In this document: positions 45,505-54,200 of the stretch, piece after piece
Layout: every line of letters starts with the position of its first letter
How positions within the stretch are numbered: the first letter of the stretch is position 1
Origin: Janthinobacterium rivuli
GTDB taxonomy: Bacteria > Pseudomonadota > Gammaproteobacteria > Burkholderiales > Burkholderiaceae_D
DNA length: 64,000 nucleotides
Direction of reading: 5' to 3'
NCBI RefSeq assembly: GCF_029690045.1
Contig: NZ_CP121464.1
Location: 5,022,001 to 5,086,000, forward strand
Notes under the pieces: generated by a model
The model's input: only the letters and a program-made list of their open reading frames with translations
What the model was told of the DNA's origin: nothing
The model's database searches: none
Made by a program: the position numbers and the translations under genes

Positions 45505-45575
45505 GTTGATCTCCCTCATTGTCAATGCGGCCAGTCTGGACCGCGCCGACCGGCAAGGGAATGCCTGATTTCGTG

Positions 45576-45590
45576 ATACCTTTATGGTAT
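45576..45590. promoter_or_regulatory. Possible LysR-type binding site between the AKR and lysR genes
   Basis: ATACC-TTTAT-GGTAT (45576-45590) is a perfect 5-bp inverted repeat fitting the T-N11-A rule of LysR-type regulators. It overlaps the ATG of the lysR gene, which would favour autorepression. Confidence 0.4.
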
Positions 45591-46491
45591 GAGAGCCCTC
45601 GATACCCACGCATTGACCCTGTTTTGCGCCGTCGCCCGCTGCCTGAACTTTCGCCAGGCGGCGGAGCAATTGCACATGACCCAGCCGCCCTTGTCGCGCG
45701 CCATCAAAGGGCTGGAAGACAAGCTGGGCGCGCGCCTGTTCGAGCGCGACACGCAGGGCGTGGCCTTGACGCAAGCGGGACGCACGCTGCTGCCGCAGGC
45801 GCTGCACATCCTCGATTTGCTGGAGACGGCGCAAGCGTCGCTGCGGCAAGACAGCGCGCCCGCGCGCCTGCGCCTGGGTCTGACGAGCTCCGTGGCGGCC
45901 GGCCTGTTCCGTCCGCTGCTGGCGGCGCTGGAGGGGCAGCTGGGCAATGTCCGTCTGGAGCTGACGGCGGCGCCTTCGCCGCGCCTGGTGGCTAGCGTGC
46001 GCAAGGGCCAGCTCGATGCGGCCCTGCTCGCGCTACCCAGCGCCACGTTCGAACTGGCCGTGCAGCCGCTGGCGCGCCAGGCCATGATGCTGGCCCTGCC
46101 CGCCGGCCACCGGCTGGCGAAGAAGCGCAAGCTCAGCCTGGCCGACATTTCGATGGAATCCGTCTACTGGTTCGAACGGGCGCGCCAGCCCGCCTTCTTC
46201 GACCATTGTCAGCAAGTGTTTCGCCGGCATGGCTTCGCGCCGCATTTCCTGCGTGAAGCGCCCGATCACCATGTGCTGCTCGGCGACGTGGCGGCCGGCA
46301 AGGGCATGGCCCTGCTGGCCGACTCCTTCCGCGCACTGCGCCTGGACGGCGTGGCCTACCGAAAATTGGTGGAGGGCGAGGAATTGGCGGCCGGCATCGG
46401 CCTGGCCTGGCAGGCCGATACGGGCCATGCGTCCCTGCCCCTGTTGCGCCAACTGGCGCAAGAACATCTGAACATCAGTTGCCGGCCTTGA
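45589..46491 (+). CDS. LysR-family transcription regulator
   Basis: 300 residues. N-terminal winged helix-turn-helix (about 5-60, LNFRQAAEQLHMTQPPLSRA) and a C-terminal periplasmic-binding-like effector domain (about 90-295). It is transcribed away from the aldo/keto reductase gene, the usual arrangement for a regulator and its target. Its 3' end overlaps the convergent O-methyltransferase gene by 17 bp. Confidence 0.93.
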   Translation: MRALDTHALTLFCAVARCLNFRQAAEQLHMTQPPLSRAIKGLEDKLGARLFERDTQGVALTQAGRTLLPQALHILDLLETAQASLRQDSAPARLRLGLTSSVAAGLFRPLLAALEGQLGNVRLELTAAPSPRLVASVRKGQLDAALLALPSATFELAVQPLARQAMMLALPAGHRLAKKRKLSLADISMESVYWFERARQPAFFDHCQQVFRRHGFAPHFLREAPDHHVLLGDVAAGKGMALLADSFRALRLDGVAYRKLVEGEELAAGIGLAWQADTGHASLPLLRQLAQEHLNISCRP

Positions 46492-47062
46492 CGGCGATGA
46501 ATTCGCCCTTGCCGACGGTGGCCAGGCACGTCGTGTAGCGGCTGTCGGCGCGGATGGCCTCAAGAAACTCCGCCATGTCCGCGTAGTGCGAACTGGCGTT
46601 GTCGACCACCAGCACGCCGCCGGCCGCCAGCGCGCGGTCCAGCTGCGGCCACCACTGCGCGTATTGCTGGCGCGCGGAATCGAGGAAGATGAAATCGTAG
46701 GCGCCGTCGGCCGCATCGCGCAGCACGTCGCCCGCGTCCGCCAGCAGCTGACCGATCACGCCTTGCAATTGCGCGCGCACAAAGTTGTCGTGCGCCATGT
46801 CGAACTTGTCCTGCGCCTTTTCCACCGTCACCACCTTGCCGCCCAGCGCCTGCACGGCGCGCGCCAGCCACAGGGTGGAATAGCCGTTCGACGTGCCGAT
46901 TTCCAGCACCCGCCGGGCGCCGCGCGCGTGCACCATTACGGCCAGCAATTCGCCCGTGTCGCGCGTGATGTTGAGCATGCGGCTGGCCCGCGCCGTGTGC
47001 GCCGCATCGTTGCTGTTACCAAATGCTTCCAGTTCACTCAACAGTGTATCGATGCTTGGCAT
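46475..47062 (-). CDS. O-methyltransferase (SAM-dependent, class I)
   Basis: 195 residues from the ATG at 47062 (GGAGG six bases upstream). The SAM site reads RRVLEIGTSNGYSTLWLA, followed by the acidic loop VTVEKAQDKF and DFIFLDSARQQY, as in the catechol-type O-methyltransferase family. The substrate cannot be deduced. It is convergent to the lysR gene with a small overlap and has the EamA-family gene upstream on the same strand. Confidence 0.9.
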   Translation of the reverse strand: MPSIDTLLSELEAFGNSNDAAHTARASRMLNITRDTGELLAVMVHARGARRVLEIGTSNGYSTLWLARAVQALGGKVVTVEKAQDKFDMAHDNFVRAQLQGVIGQLLADAGDVLRDAADGAYDFIFLDSARQQYAQWWPQLDRALAAGGVLVVDNASSHYADMAEFLEAIRADSRYTTCLATVGKGEFIAVKAGN

Positions 47063-47100
47063 GGCGCCTCCTTGTTCAAAACACCAGCATAGCAAAAAAA

Positions 47101-47991
47101 CTATGCCGGTGCGCGGCGCAGCGGACGTTTCAGATACTGCACCATCACCACGCCCAGCAGGGTCACGCCGCCACCGATCACATCGTAGCTGTGCAGGGTT
47201 TCGCCGAGGAACAGCATGGCGATGATCACCGTGAACACAGGCAGCAGATTCATCAAGGTCGTCGCGCGGCTCGGTCCCAGCTTGGCCAGGCCATGCATCC
47301 ACAGAAACGGCGCGATGATCGAGGCGGGAATGCCGGCAAACAGCACCAGCGGCAGGCCGGCGCTGGTGACGGGCGGCGCGGACTGGCTCAGGTAATACAC
47401 GAACAGCACGGGCACGGCGCACCAGACCTGGATCAGCAGCGAATGCCAGTTATTCAGGGGAATTTTCCAGCGCTTGAGCAACACGCCATAGCCCGCATAC
47501 GACAGGCACGCCAGCAGCATCAGGGCGTCACCGACGGCCGCGCCATGGGCGAGCAGGGCGGCCGGGTCGCCATGGCTGAGCAAGTAGGCCAGTCCCAGCA
47601 GCGACATCAGACCGCCAAACACGCCGCCCACGGTGGGCGCCTCGCCCAGCAGCAACACGGACAGGCCGACGGCCAGCAGCGGCATCATGGACGCCAGGAT
47701 GCCCATGTTCGTCGCCGTCGTCGTTTGCGCGGCGATGTAGGCGAGGCACTGGTACATGACCATGCCCAGCATGCCCAGCACAAACAGTTTGCCAAGGTAG
47801 GGCTTCACCACGGCCCGCTGCTTCCATACGGGACGGGCGAACACCAGCGCCAGCAGCACGCCAGCCAGCAGCCAGCGGTAGAACGAGATGGCGGCCGGAT
47901 CGATCACGCCCACGGCCATCTTGCTGACGATGGTATTGATGGCCCAGATCAGCACGGCGATCACGGGTAACAGATAGTGTTTCACTTGCAT
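47101..47991 (-). CDS. EamA/DMT-superfamily transporter
   Basis: 296 residues from the ATG at 47991 (MQVKHYLLPVIAVL); longer alternatives at 48021 and 48042 also exist, and none has a strong ribosome site. Ten hydrophobic helices in two EamA repeats (about 3-135 and 145-285) are typical of drug/metabolite exporters of the RhaT/YdcZ type. The gene is divergent from an AraC-family regulator, which probably controls it. Substrate unknown. Confidence 0.88.
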   Translation of the reverse strand: MQVKHYLLPVIAVLIWAINTIVSKMAVGVIDPAAISFYRWLLAGVLLALVFARPVWKQRAVVKPYLGKLFVLGMLGMVMYQCLAYIAAQTTTATNMGILASMMPLLAVGLSVLLLGEAPTVGGVFGGLMSLLGLAYLLSHGDPAALLAHGAAVGDALMLLACLSYAGYGVLLKRWKIPLNNWHSLLIQVWCAVPVLFVYYLSQSAPPVTSAGLPLVLFAGIPASIIAPFLWMHGLAKLGPSRATTLMNLLPVFTVIIAMLFLGETLHSYDVIGGGVTLLGVVMVQYLKRPLRRAPA

Positions 47992-48092
47992 GCGGCGTAC
48001 TCCATTATTCAATACCGCCATTTTCGCATGGTCCGATTCCATGGATATAATGAATACCGGACAAACGATGCGAAGAACAGGACAAAGACACC

Positions 48093-48872
48093 ATGGCCAG
48101 CAACCAGCATTTTCCCGCCGTTTCCGACACCCTGCCCTATCCCGTGTACTTTCGCCTCGACGATTACCACGCGCACCAGCAATTCGATTACCAGAGCCAT
48201 CCGTGGGGCCAGCTCACGTATTGCTCCACGGGCGTGATGGAAATCATGGTGGCGGGCCAGCGCTACCTGTCGCCGCCCCAGTACGCCGTGTGGATACCGC
48301 CCGAGACCTTGCACGACGGCTATATCCGCCAGGATGTCGTGTTTCACTCGGCCTACATCGACGCCAGCCTGTGCGCACAACTGCCGGCCCAGCCGTGCGC
48401 GCTGGTATTGAGTCCCTTGCTCAAAGCCATACTCGGCGACTTTGCAGAAAGAAACGTCACCACGCCCGCCACCGAAGCCGACCAGCGCCTGGCGCAGGTG
48501 CTGGTCGACCAGCTGCAACTGGCGCCGTGCAGCCGCAACTACCTGCCCGGCAGCGACGAACCCGTCATCGCGGCGCTGCTGGCCGCCCTGCAGGCGGAGC
48601 CGGGCAGTAACCGCTCACTGGCGGAGTGGGCCGCGCAACTGCACGTGACCGAGCGCACCCTGGCGCGCCGCTGCCAGCGCGAACTGGGCATGCCGTTCGG
48701 CGAATGGCGCCAGCGCCAGCGCTTCCTGGCCGCCCTGCCCCTGCTGGAACAGGGAGACACCGTGCAGGCGATCGCGCTGGAACTGGGCTACAGCACGGCC
48801 TCGGCCTTCATCGCCATGTTTCGCCGCCAGAGCGGCGGCACGCCCGACCAGTTCCGCCGCGGCCTGCGCTGA
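48093..48872 (+). CDS. AraC-family transcription regulator
   Basis: 259 residues. N-terminal cupin-like sensing domain (about 25-110, FDYQSHPWGQLTYCSTG) and a C-terminal double helix-turn-helix (about 165-255) ending with the AraC signature VQAIALELGYSTASAFIAMF. It is divergent from the EamA transporter gene. Whether it also controls the next gene (48954) is unknown. Confidence 0.93.
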   Translation: MASNQHFPAVSDTLPYPVYFRLDDYHAHQQFDYQSHPWGQLTYCSTGVMEIMVAGQRYLSPPQYAVWIPPETLHDGYIRQDVVFHSAYIDASLCAQLPAQPCALVLSPLLKAILGDFAERNVTTPATEADQRLAQVLVDQLQLAPCSRNYLPGSDEPVIAALLAALQAEPGSNRSLAEWAAQLHVTERTLARRCQRELGMPFGEWRQRQRFLAALPLLEQGDTVQAIALELGYSTASAFIAMFRRQSGGTPDQFRRGLR

Positions 48873-48953
48873 AAAAGCGGATCCGCTTTGTCATGGTTTG
48901 TCATATGGGGATGCTAAAATTCAAACATCTTTCCAGAGAGCAAAAGGACGCGC

Positions 48954-51416
48954 ATGAACCCCAGCACCGAAACGACCCATGAAACCCCAGGCAGCGAGGA
49001 TGCGCCGCAGGTGACGGAGACGGTCGTGACGGCGCCAGCACCCCTCCGGCTCGACAAGGAAGAGATACCCACGGTGTTGGGCAAGCTGCGCACCCTGGTG
49101 CAGGACAAGACGCGTTTCGAGCCGCACGACATCACGCCGCTGGACGAAGAAGACGTACTGCAGGAGTTTTCGCTGCAAGCAAACTACGCGCTCGAAGCGC
49201 GCTTCGAACAGCGCGTCATCAATGGCTATTTCACGCCGGCGGGCAACGACTGCCGCTGTGGCTCCCACGAGGTGGGAGCACTCGCTCACGCGCAGGAAAA
49301 GGAAAGACTGCGCCGCGCGGCCGGCAAGCTCGACAATGCCTTGCGCCAGGCAGGCCAGGCCTACAACGGCGTCGAAGCGGGCGTCTACCTGCCGCACGCC
49401 GTCAAGTACTGGCACCTGGACACCTGCAGCAACTGCACCGGCAAAGGCCGCATCGGCTGCCACACCTGTTATGGCGCGACGACGGAAACGTGCTGGAGCT
49501 GCCACGGCGGGCGCACCGTCAGCTGCGACGCGTATGGCTGCTACGGCAGCGGCAAGGTGTCGTGCTCGTATTGCAGCGGCAGCGGCACGGTGTCCGAGCA
49601 AGTCACCGATTACATCACGGTGCAAGTGCCCACTACCACCTACAGCAACGGCAGCTCACACACCAGCTACCACAGCGAAACGCGGCCCCAGTACCGCACC
49701 GAATACCGTAATTGCTACCATTGCAGCTTCGGCAAGGTCAGCTGCAACACCTGCCACGGTTCCGGCAGCATCAATTGCGGCACCTGCCGCGCCAGCGGCA
49801 AGGTCACGTGCCGCACCTGCAGCGGCGTGGGCGACCTGCGCTGCAACCCGTGCGACGGTTCCGGCAAGGTGGGCAAGGCGGCCTGGGTCGACGTGCACGT
49901 GGCGCCCGGCTACAGCGTCAGCCTGCCCAAGCAGGCCCCCGACGACGCGCGCCGCATCCGCGACAAGGAGAGCGTGCACTCACTGGCCGCCATTGCCAGC
50001 AGCCTGGGCCTGGCGAAAGTGAGCATTTACAATGAAGACCAGCCGCAGGAAGTCGACGCCCTGTATGCGGGCAAACTGCGCATCGTGCGCCTGGACGCAT
50101 CGTGCAACGCCGAAAAGCACCACCTGGTGGCGTACGGCACGGATCTGCGCTGGCTGACCCTGGACGACATCGTGGAAAAGCTGCTGCGCGGCGACCTCAA
50201 GGCGCTCAGCGATGCGCTGGCCGGCAGCGCCGACGACGGCCTGTTCTCGGCCCACGTACAGGGTTTGCTCACGCCGCTGCGCGACGTGGCCGCCTCGGAA
50301 CTGAATGCGGACGTGATTGAATCGGTGCTCAGCGGAGTAACCGACCACGCGCACGTCGACGTCGTCTCCGCCGACTATGCCAACAATGTGCGCACCTGCG
50401 TGCTGGGCGCCTTGCGCCAGGTCTACACGCGGCTGGCCAAGCAATTCTGGTGGAAAAGCGCGCTGGCCGCCCTGGCCGCCGCCATCGCCACCTGGTTTTT
50501 CGCGGGACGCGGTGCGGCCGCCGTCGCGGGCCTGCTCGTCACGGGCGCTGGCTACTGGCTGTTCAACCGCAAGGTGAAAGCCGTACTGAGCGAAGCGCTG
50601 GGCGGCGAGCAGCAAGCCGAACGGGCCATGGGCATCGCCGGCAAGGGCCGCCGCAACCAGCTGGCGCACGTGCTGATCCTCGCGCCCGCCAGCCTGGCCG
50701 TGCTGGCCGCCAGTTATGGCTTGCCCGTGCGCGTGCGCCCGGTGTCCGCGCCGCCGCAAGCGGCCATCGCGTCGGCGCCCGTCGCGCCCCATGCGCCAGC
50801 CGTCGTGCCGCAGGATGCGAGCAGCGCCAAGGCCGTCAAGCTGTATGAAAATGGCGACAAGATGCAGGCGCTGGCCATGCTGGAAAACCTGGTCGGCAAG
50901 GGCGACGCCGGTGCGTATGGCCTGTATGGCTGGATGCTGCTGATGGGCGAAGGCAAACCCGGCCCCGTCACGGCGCCAACGGCGCAGCAGCGCGCGGCGC
51001 GCCAGGTGGCCGCCAAGCCGCTGATCGGCAAGGGTCTCGTGAAGAACGACAGCTATGCGCTGACGGCGAAAGGCGTGATGCTGGCCGAAGGCTGGCAGGA
51101 ACCGCGCAACATGGCGCGCGGCCTCGACCTGCTGAAACAGGCGGCCGGCAAGGGCAATGCGCAAGCCATGCACTTATTGGGCCTGTATCACGTGCGCGGC
51201 TACCAGATCCCCGTCAACCACAAGGAAGCGCGCAAATGGTTCACCCTCGCCGCCGACAAGGGCAGCGCGGGCGACATCTACAACCTGGGACTGATGGACT
51301 GGGAAGGGGCGGGACTGAAACGCCCCGACCGCGCCAGCGCCATGCAGCGCTGGAAAATCGCGGCCGCCATGGGCGAGGAACGCGCCATCAAGGCCGTCGC
51401 GCAAGGAAAACCTTAG
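48954..51416 (+). CDS. DnaJ-like zinc-finger array, membrane and Sel1-repeat protein
   Basis: 820 residues. Residues about 1-155 are unassigned. From about 155 to 310 lie two blocks of Cys-rich repeats (nine CxxC pairs such as CSNCTGKG, CHTC, CSYCSGSG, CNTCHGSGS, plus CDAYGC) in the DnaJ-like CxxCxGxG style, separated by a Ser/Thr/Tyr-rich stretch; no J domain is present. A middle region (about 310-490) is unassigned. Three hydrophobic helices (about 497-520, 522-543 and 563-585) precede Sel1-type helical repeats (about 620-820), for example AQAMHLLGLYHVRGY. No signal peptide; the Cys-rich part is cytoplasmic. The function is unknown. Confidence 0.8.
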   Translation: MNPSTETTHETPGSEDAPQVTETVVTAPAPLRLDKEEIPTVLGKLRTLVQDKTRFEPHDITPLDEEDVLQEFSLQANYALEARFEQRVINGYFTPAGNDCRCGSHEVGALAHAQEKERLRRAAGKLDNALRQAGQAYNGVEAGVYLPHAVKYWHLDTCSNCTGKGRIGCHTCYGATTETCWSCHGGRTVSCDAYGCYGSGKVSCSYCSGSGTVSEQVTDYITVQVPTTTYSNGSSHTSYHSETRPQYRTEYRNCYHCSFGKVSCNTCHGSGSINCGTCRASGKVTCRTCSGVGDLRCNPCDGSGKVGKAAWVDVHVAPGYSVSLPKQAPDDARRIRDKESVHSLAAIASSLGLAKVSIYNEDQPQEVDALYAGKLRIVRLDASCNAEKHHLVAYGTDLRWLTLDDIVEKLLRGDLKALSDALAGSADDGLFSAHVQGLLTPLRDVAASELNADVIESVLSGVTDHAHVDVVSADYANNVRTCVLGALRQVYTRLAKQFWWKSALAALAAAIATWFFAGRGAAAVAGLLVTGAGYWLFNRKVKAVLSEALGGEQQAERAMGIAGKGRRNQLAHVLILAPASLAVLAASYGLPVRVRPVSAPPQAAIASAPVAPHAPAVVPQDASSAKAVKLYENGDKMQALAMLENLVGKGDAGAYGLYGWMLLMGEGKPGPVTAPTAQQRAARQVAAKPLIGKGLVKNDSYALTAKGVMLAEGWQEPRNMARGLDLLKQAAGKGNAQAMHLLGLYHVRGYQIPVNHKEARKWFTLAADKGSAGDIYNLGLMDWEGAGLKRPDRASAMQRWKIAAAMGEERAIKAVAQGKP

Positions 51417-52066
51417 GCGGCAGCAAGCGCCGCCAGCGCCTGCAGCGCCATCGGGTTCGGCGTCGGCTCGGCGATTTTCGTCAGCAGGTTGCGGTCCGTG
51501 TGGTGGAACGGTTCGTCCTTGCCGCGAATGAGCATGACCGTGTCTTCGTCGTAGCCCCAGGTGCCATCGGCGTGAATATCGACCTTGATCCGGTATTCGA
51601 CGGTGGTGAACGCGTGTTCGAGGAAGGGGTTCGAGCAGATGCCGTAGGCCGTCGAATCGCGCTTGGCCACCAGCTCGAAACTGCTGGCGTCCGCCGTCGT
51701 CGTGCCGGACGCCATGGCGATCTGGCCGCGCGGGATGGCCAGGGTCTGGATCACGGCGCCCGTGGCCGGCTCCCACAGCCAGTAGCCGACCTGCTCATGA
51801 TACGTCTTGACCTGGTCCGGCTTGGTGATGTGGATGTAGTAGCGCAAGCCGTAGAACAGTTGCGGGCCGTTGGTGACGGGGTCGATCGGCTGCAGTTCGA
51901 TGCGCTCGACGAAGGCCTGCTTGCGCGGGCCGTCCGCTTTCGGCTTGACGTCCAGGCCGCGCGTACCCGTCCAGATGCCGGCCATGCCGGTCAAGGGGCC
52001 CAGGTTGTTCAGGGTGTGCACGTCGGCGGACGGCTCGGTGTAGATATCTTCGGGAAAATCGCTCAT
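51413..52066 (-). CDS. Heme-binding beta-barrel (nitrobindin-like/FABP-type) protein
   Basis: 217 residues from the ATG at 52066. Predicted all-beta lipocalin-like barrel with GMAGIWTGTRG near residue 30, resembling the GxWxGxG of nitrobindin/THAP4-type proteins, then LFYGLRYYIHI, QVGYWLWEP and TVEYRIKVDI. Such proteins bind heme in a solvent-exposed pocket. The key axial histidine cannot be placed with certainty here. The 3' end overlaps the convergent zinc-finger gene by 4 bp. Confidence 0.82.
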   Translation of the reverse strand: MSDFPEDIYTEPSADVHTLNNLGPLTGMAGIWTGTRGLDVKPKADGPRKQAFVERIELQPIDPVTNGPQLFYGLRYYIHITKPDQVKTYHEQVGYWLWEPATGAVIQTLAIPRGQIAMASGTTTADASSFELVAKRDSTAYGICSNPFLEHAFTTVEYRIKVDIHADGTWGYDEDTVMLIRGKDEPFHHTDRNLLTKIAEPTPNPMALQALAALAAA

Positions 52067-52144
52067 GCGGAAGTCTTCAAAATGGGGCAACAGTGCTTGC
52101 CGCCATTGTAAGACGCGCGCCGCCCGGCGGCAAAGCGCCCGCCG

Positions 52145-52669
52145 TCAGGGAAACTGCGTAGTGTGGCGCTCGATGAACAGCAAGGCCGCTGTCGCCAGCG
52201 CGGGGCGCTGCGTTTCAAACACGGCTTCATCGCGCGTTTGCAGCAGGTTGTCAGCCACCTCGGGCAGGTCCAATGCACCGGCGATGATCGCCGCCACCGC
52301 GTCGATATTCGCGTACAGGGCGCTGTCGAAACCTTCCCAGTCCACATAGGCCAGCCACTCGGCCAGCAGCACCATGCCTGCGACGGGCGGCGCCAGGGCC
52401 GCGATGCGATCAAGGCGCAATACGCTGTCGCTGCGGATGCCTTCCTGCTGCAGCACGGCCAGCGCCACGTGCTGCAGCGCGTCTTCCGGATCGCGCCCGT
52501 ATTTGTTCAGCAGGCGCTGCGTCAGCGTGTAGCGTTCGGCGTCGATGCCGCGCAGGGCGGCCGCCACGTCGTCGTCATGCAGCGCCAGGTGGCGCGCCGC
52601 GCAAGCGACATCCACGCCGGCTTTCGCGGCGACGATATCGGTGAGCTGCTGCCGGTGCGCCTCATCCAT
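52145..52669 (-). CDS. Protein of unknown function downstream of map
   Basis: 174 residues, predicted fully helical and acidic, with no recognised motif. It starts 2 bp after the map stop, so it is probably translated with map. Codon use is like its neighbours. No function is proposed. Confidence 0.8.
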   Translation of the reverse strand: MDEAHRQQLTDIVAAKAGVDVACAARHLALHDDDVAAALRGIDAERYTLTQRLLNKYGRDPEDALQHVALAVLQQEGIRSDSVLRLDRIAALAPPVAGMVLLAEWLAYVDWEGFDSALYANIDAVAAIIAGALDLPEVADNLLQTRDEAVFETQRPALATAALLFIERHTTQFP

Positions 52670-52671
52670 GC

Positions 52672-53475
52672 TTACACCAGCGGCTCGGTCGAACCGGTCA
52701 GGGTGAAGATTTCAAAACCCGTTTCCGTCACGGCCAGCGAGTGCTCGAACTGCGCCGACAGCGAACGGTCTTTCGTCACCGTCGTCCATTTGTCAGGCAA
52801 GACCTTAACCTGGTAGCTGCCCACGTTGAGCATCGGCTCGATGGTAAAAATCATGCCCGGCTCCAGCACGATGCCCGTGCCGGCGCGGCCATAGTGCAGC
52901 ACTTGCGGCGTGTCGTGGAAGACCTGGCCCACGCCATGGCCGCAGAAGTCGCGCACGGAGGAAAAGCCCTGCGCCTTGGCCACCGCTTCGATGGCGGCGC
53001 CCACGTCGCCCAAAGTCGCCCCCGGACGCACAGTGTGGATGCCGGCCATCATGGCGTCATACGCCGTGTTGACGAGGCGGTTGGCCAGGATGGAGACGGC
53101 GCCCACCTTGAAGGTGCGGCTGGTGTCGCCGAACCAGCCCTGGAACTTCGGCGTCACGTCGATGTTGAGGATGTCGCCCACTTTGAGGATCTTGGTCTCG
53201 GACGGGATGCCGTGCGTGACCACGTGATTGACGGAGATGCAGCTGGCGTGCTTGTAGCCGTGGTAGTCGATGGTGCCCGGAATGGCGCCGGCGGCGCGCA
53301 TGAATTCTTCGCACAGGGCGTCGAGTTTGGCCGTCGACACGCCCGGTTTCACGAAAGGCGCGATGTAGTCGAGCGTGTCGGCGGCGATACGGCCGGCCGC
53401 GCGCATGCCGATGAAACCTTCTTCGTCGTGCAGGGGGATTTTCTTGCCGTGTTCAAGCTGGGTGGAATAGCGCAT
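52672..53475 (-). CDS. map: Methionine aminopeptidase type I
   Basis: 267 residues from the ATG at 53475 (MRYSTQLEHGK). It has the type I metal-site sequences: ILNIDVTP, FGDTSRTF, GHGVGQVFHDTP, FTIEPML and FEHSLAVTE. The enzyme removes N-terminal Met in the cytoplasm. Unlike the housekeeping copy near rpsB, this one is linked to a TetR regulator whose stop overlaps the map start by 23 bp, so it is probably a second, regulated copy; the other copy is outside the window. Confidence 0.95.
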   Translation of the reverse strand: MRYSTQLEHGKKIPLHDEEGFIGMRAAGRIAADTLDYIAPFVKPGVSTAKLDALCEEFMRAAGAIPGTIDYHGYKHASCISVNHVVTHGIPSETKILKVGDILNIDVTPKFQGWFGDTSRTFKVGAVSILANRLVNTAYDAMMAGIHTVRPGATLGDVGAAIEAVAKAQGFSSVRDFCGHGVGQVFHDTPQVLHYGRAGTGIVLEPGMIFTIEPMLNVGSYQVKVLPDKWTTVTKDRSLSAQFEHSLAVTETGFEIFTLTGSTEPLV

Positions 53476-54088
53476 GGTTTTCTTCTTGGTTAGTGTGTGT
53501 GGTGTGGGCGGCCCAGCCGCGCACGGCGTCGTGCGAGGCACGCAGCATGGCGTCGACGCTGGCCGGTATCGGCCGCTCCTGGGTCAGGTAAGGCTTGACG
53601 ACAGCCACGGGGGCGTCGATCAGCACGAATTTGAGCAGCATGTGATCGATGTCCAGCTCCGTGGTGGCGGGCATGGCTTCGGCACAGCGGACAAAGCAGG
53701 CATCGAGCGCGGCCTGCTCTTCTTCCACGGCGGCCAGCAATTCCTCGCTGAGACCACTGCTGAAATCAGGGCTGTCCGCGCATTGCAGCAGGAAGCGCGC
53801 ATACACGGGCTTGCGCCGGCACCAGTCCAGCAAGCCATGCACGCCGGCCCAGGTGTCGCCACCGAGCCAGCGGCTGGCCACTTCCTCGCGGAAGTCGCTT
53901 TTCACGCGCAGCCACGCGCGCGCCAGGATGGCGTTGCGCGAATCGAAGCGGTGATACACGGAGCCGATGGGGGCACCGGCCTTGACGGCGATGGCGGCCA
54001 TCGACACGGCGCCCACGCCGCACTGGGCGGCGACGGCGATCGCGCTGTCGATGAAGTTGTTTTCGTTGAATTTTGCGAGTCTGACCAT
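53453..54088 (-). CDS. TetR-family transcription regulator
   Basis: 211 residues. N-terminal helix-turn-helix (about 8-55, VSMAAIAVKAGAPIGSVYHR) and a variable ligand-binding helical domain. A perfect 13-bp inverted repeat overlaps its own start codon (54087-54116), a likely autorepression site that could also affect the divergent amn gene. Its 3' end overlaps map by 23 bp, so regulator and peptidase are co-transcribed. Confidence 0.92.
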   Translation of the reverse strand: MVRLAKFNENNFIDSAIAVAAQCGVGAVSMAAIAVKAGAPIGSVYHRFDSRNAILARAWLRVKSDFREEVASRWLGGDTWAGVHGLLDWCRRKPVYARFLLQCADSPDFSSGLSEELLAAVEEEQAALDACFVRCAEAMPATTELDIDHMLLKFVLIDAPVAVVKPYLTQERPIPASVDAMLRASHDAVRGWAAHTTHTNQEENHALFHPA

Positions 54089-54116
54089 TCAAATAGAATA
54101 CAGATTCTATTTGAAT
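54087..54116. promoter_or_regulatory. TetR operator: perfect 13-bp inverted repeat
   Basis: ATTCAAATAGAAT (54087-54099) and its exact complement ATTCTATTTGAAT (54104-54116) are separated by ACAG. The left arm covers the first two bases of the tetR ATG on the minus strand. Length and symmetry fit a TetR-dimer operator. Confidence 0.85.
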
Positions 54117-54200
54117 CCGTCAAGCGGCCCCAGATGCGCCGACAAGAGTTGCCCCGCTGCCTTACAATGGTATGCACGAACCGCTACAAGGAGAATCCGC

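Noticed and set aside
48874..48889. AAAGCGGATCCGCTTT palindrome after the AraC gene as a terminator
   Set aside because: It is a palindrome with no loop and no T-run, so a hairpin terminator is not supported; a protein-binding site is possible but unsupported.
49400..49900. CxxCH motifs (CWSCH, CNTCH) as c-type cytochrome heme sites
   Set aside because: They lie among DnaJ-like CxxCxGxG repeats in a protein without a signal peptide, so heme attachment in the periplasm is unlikely.
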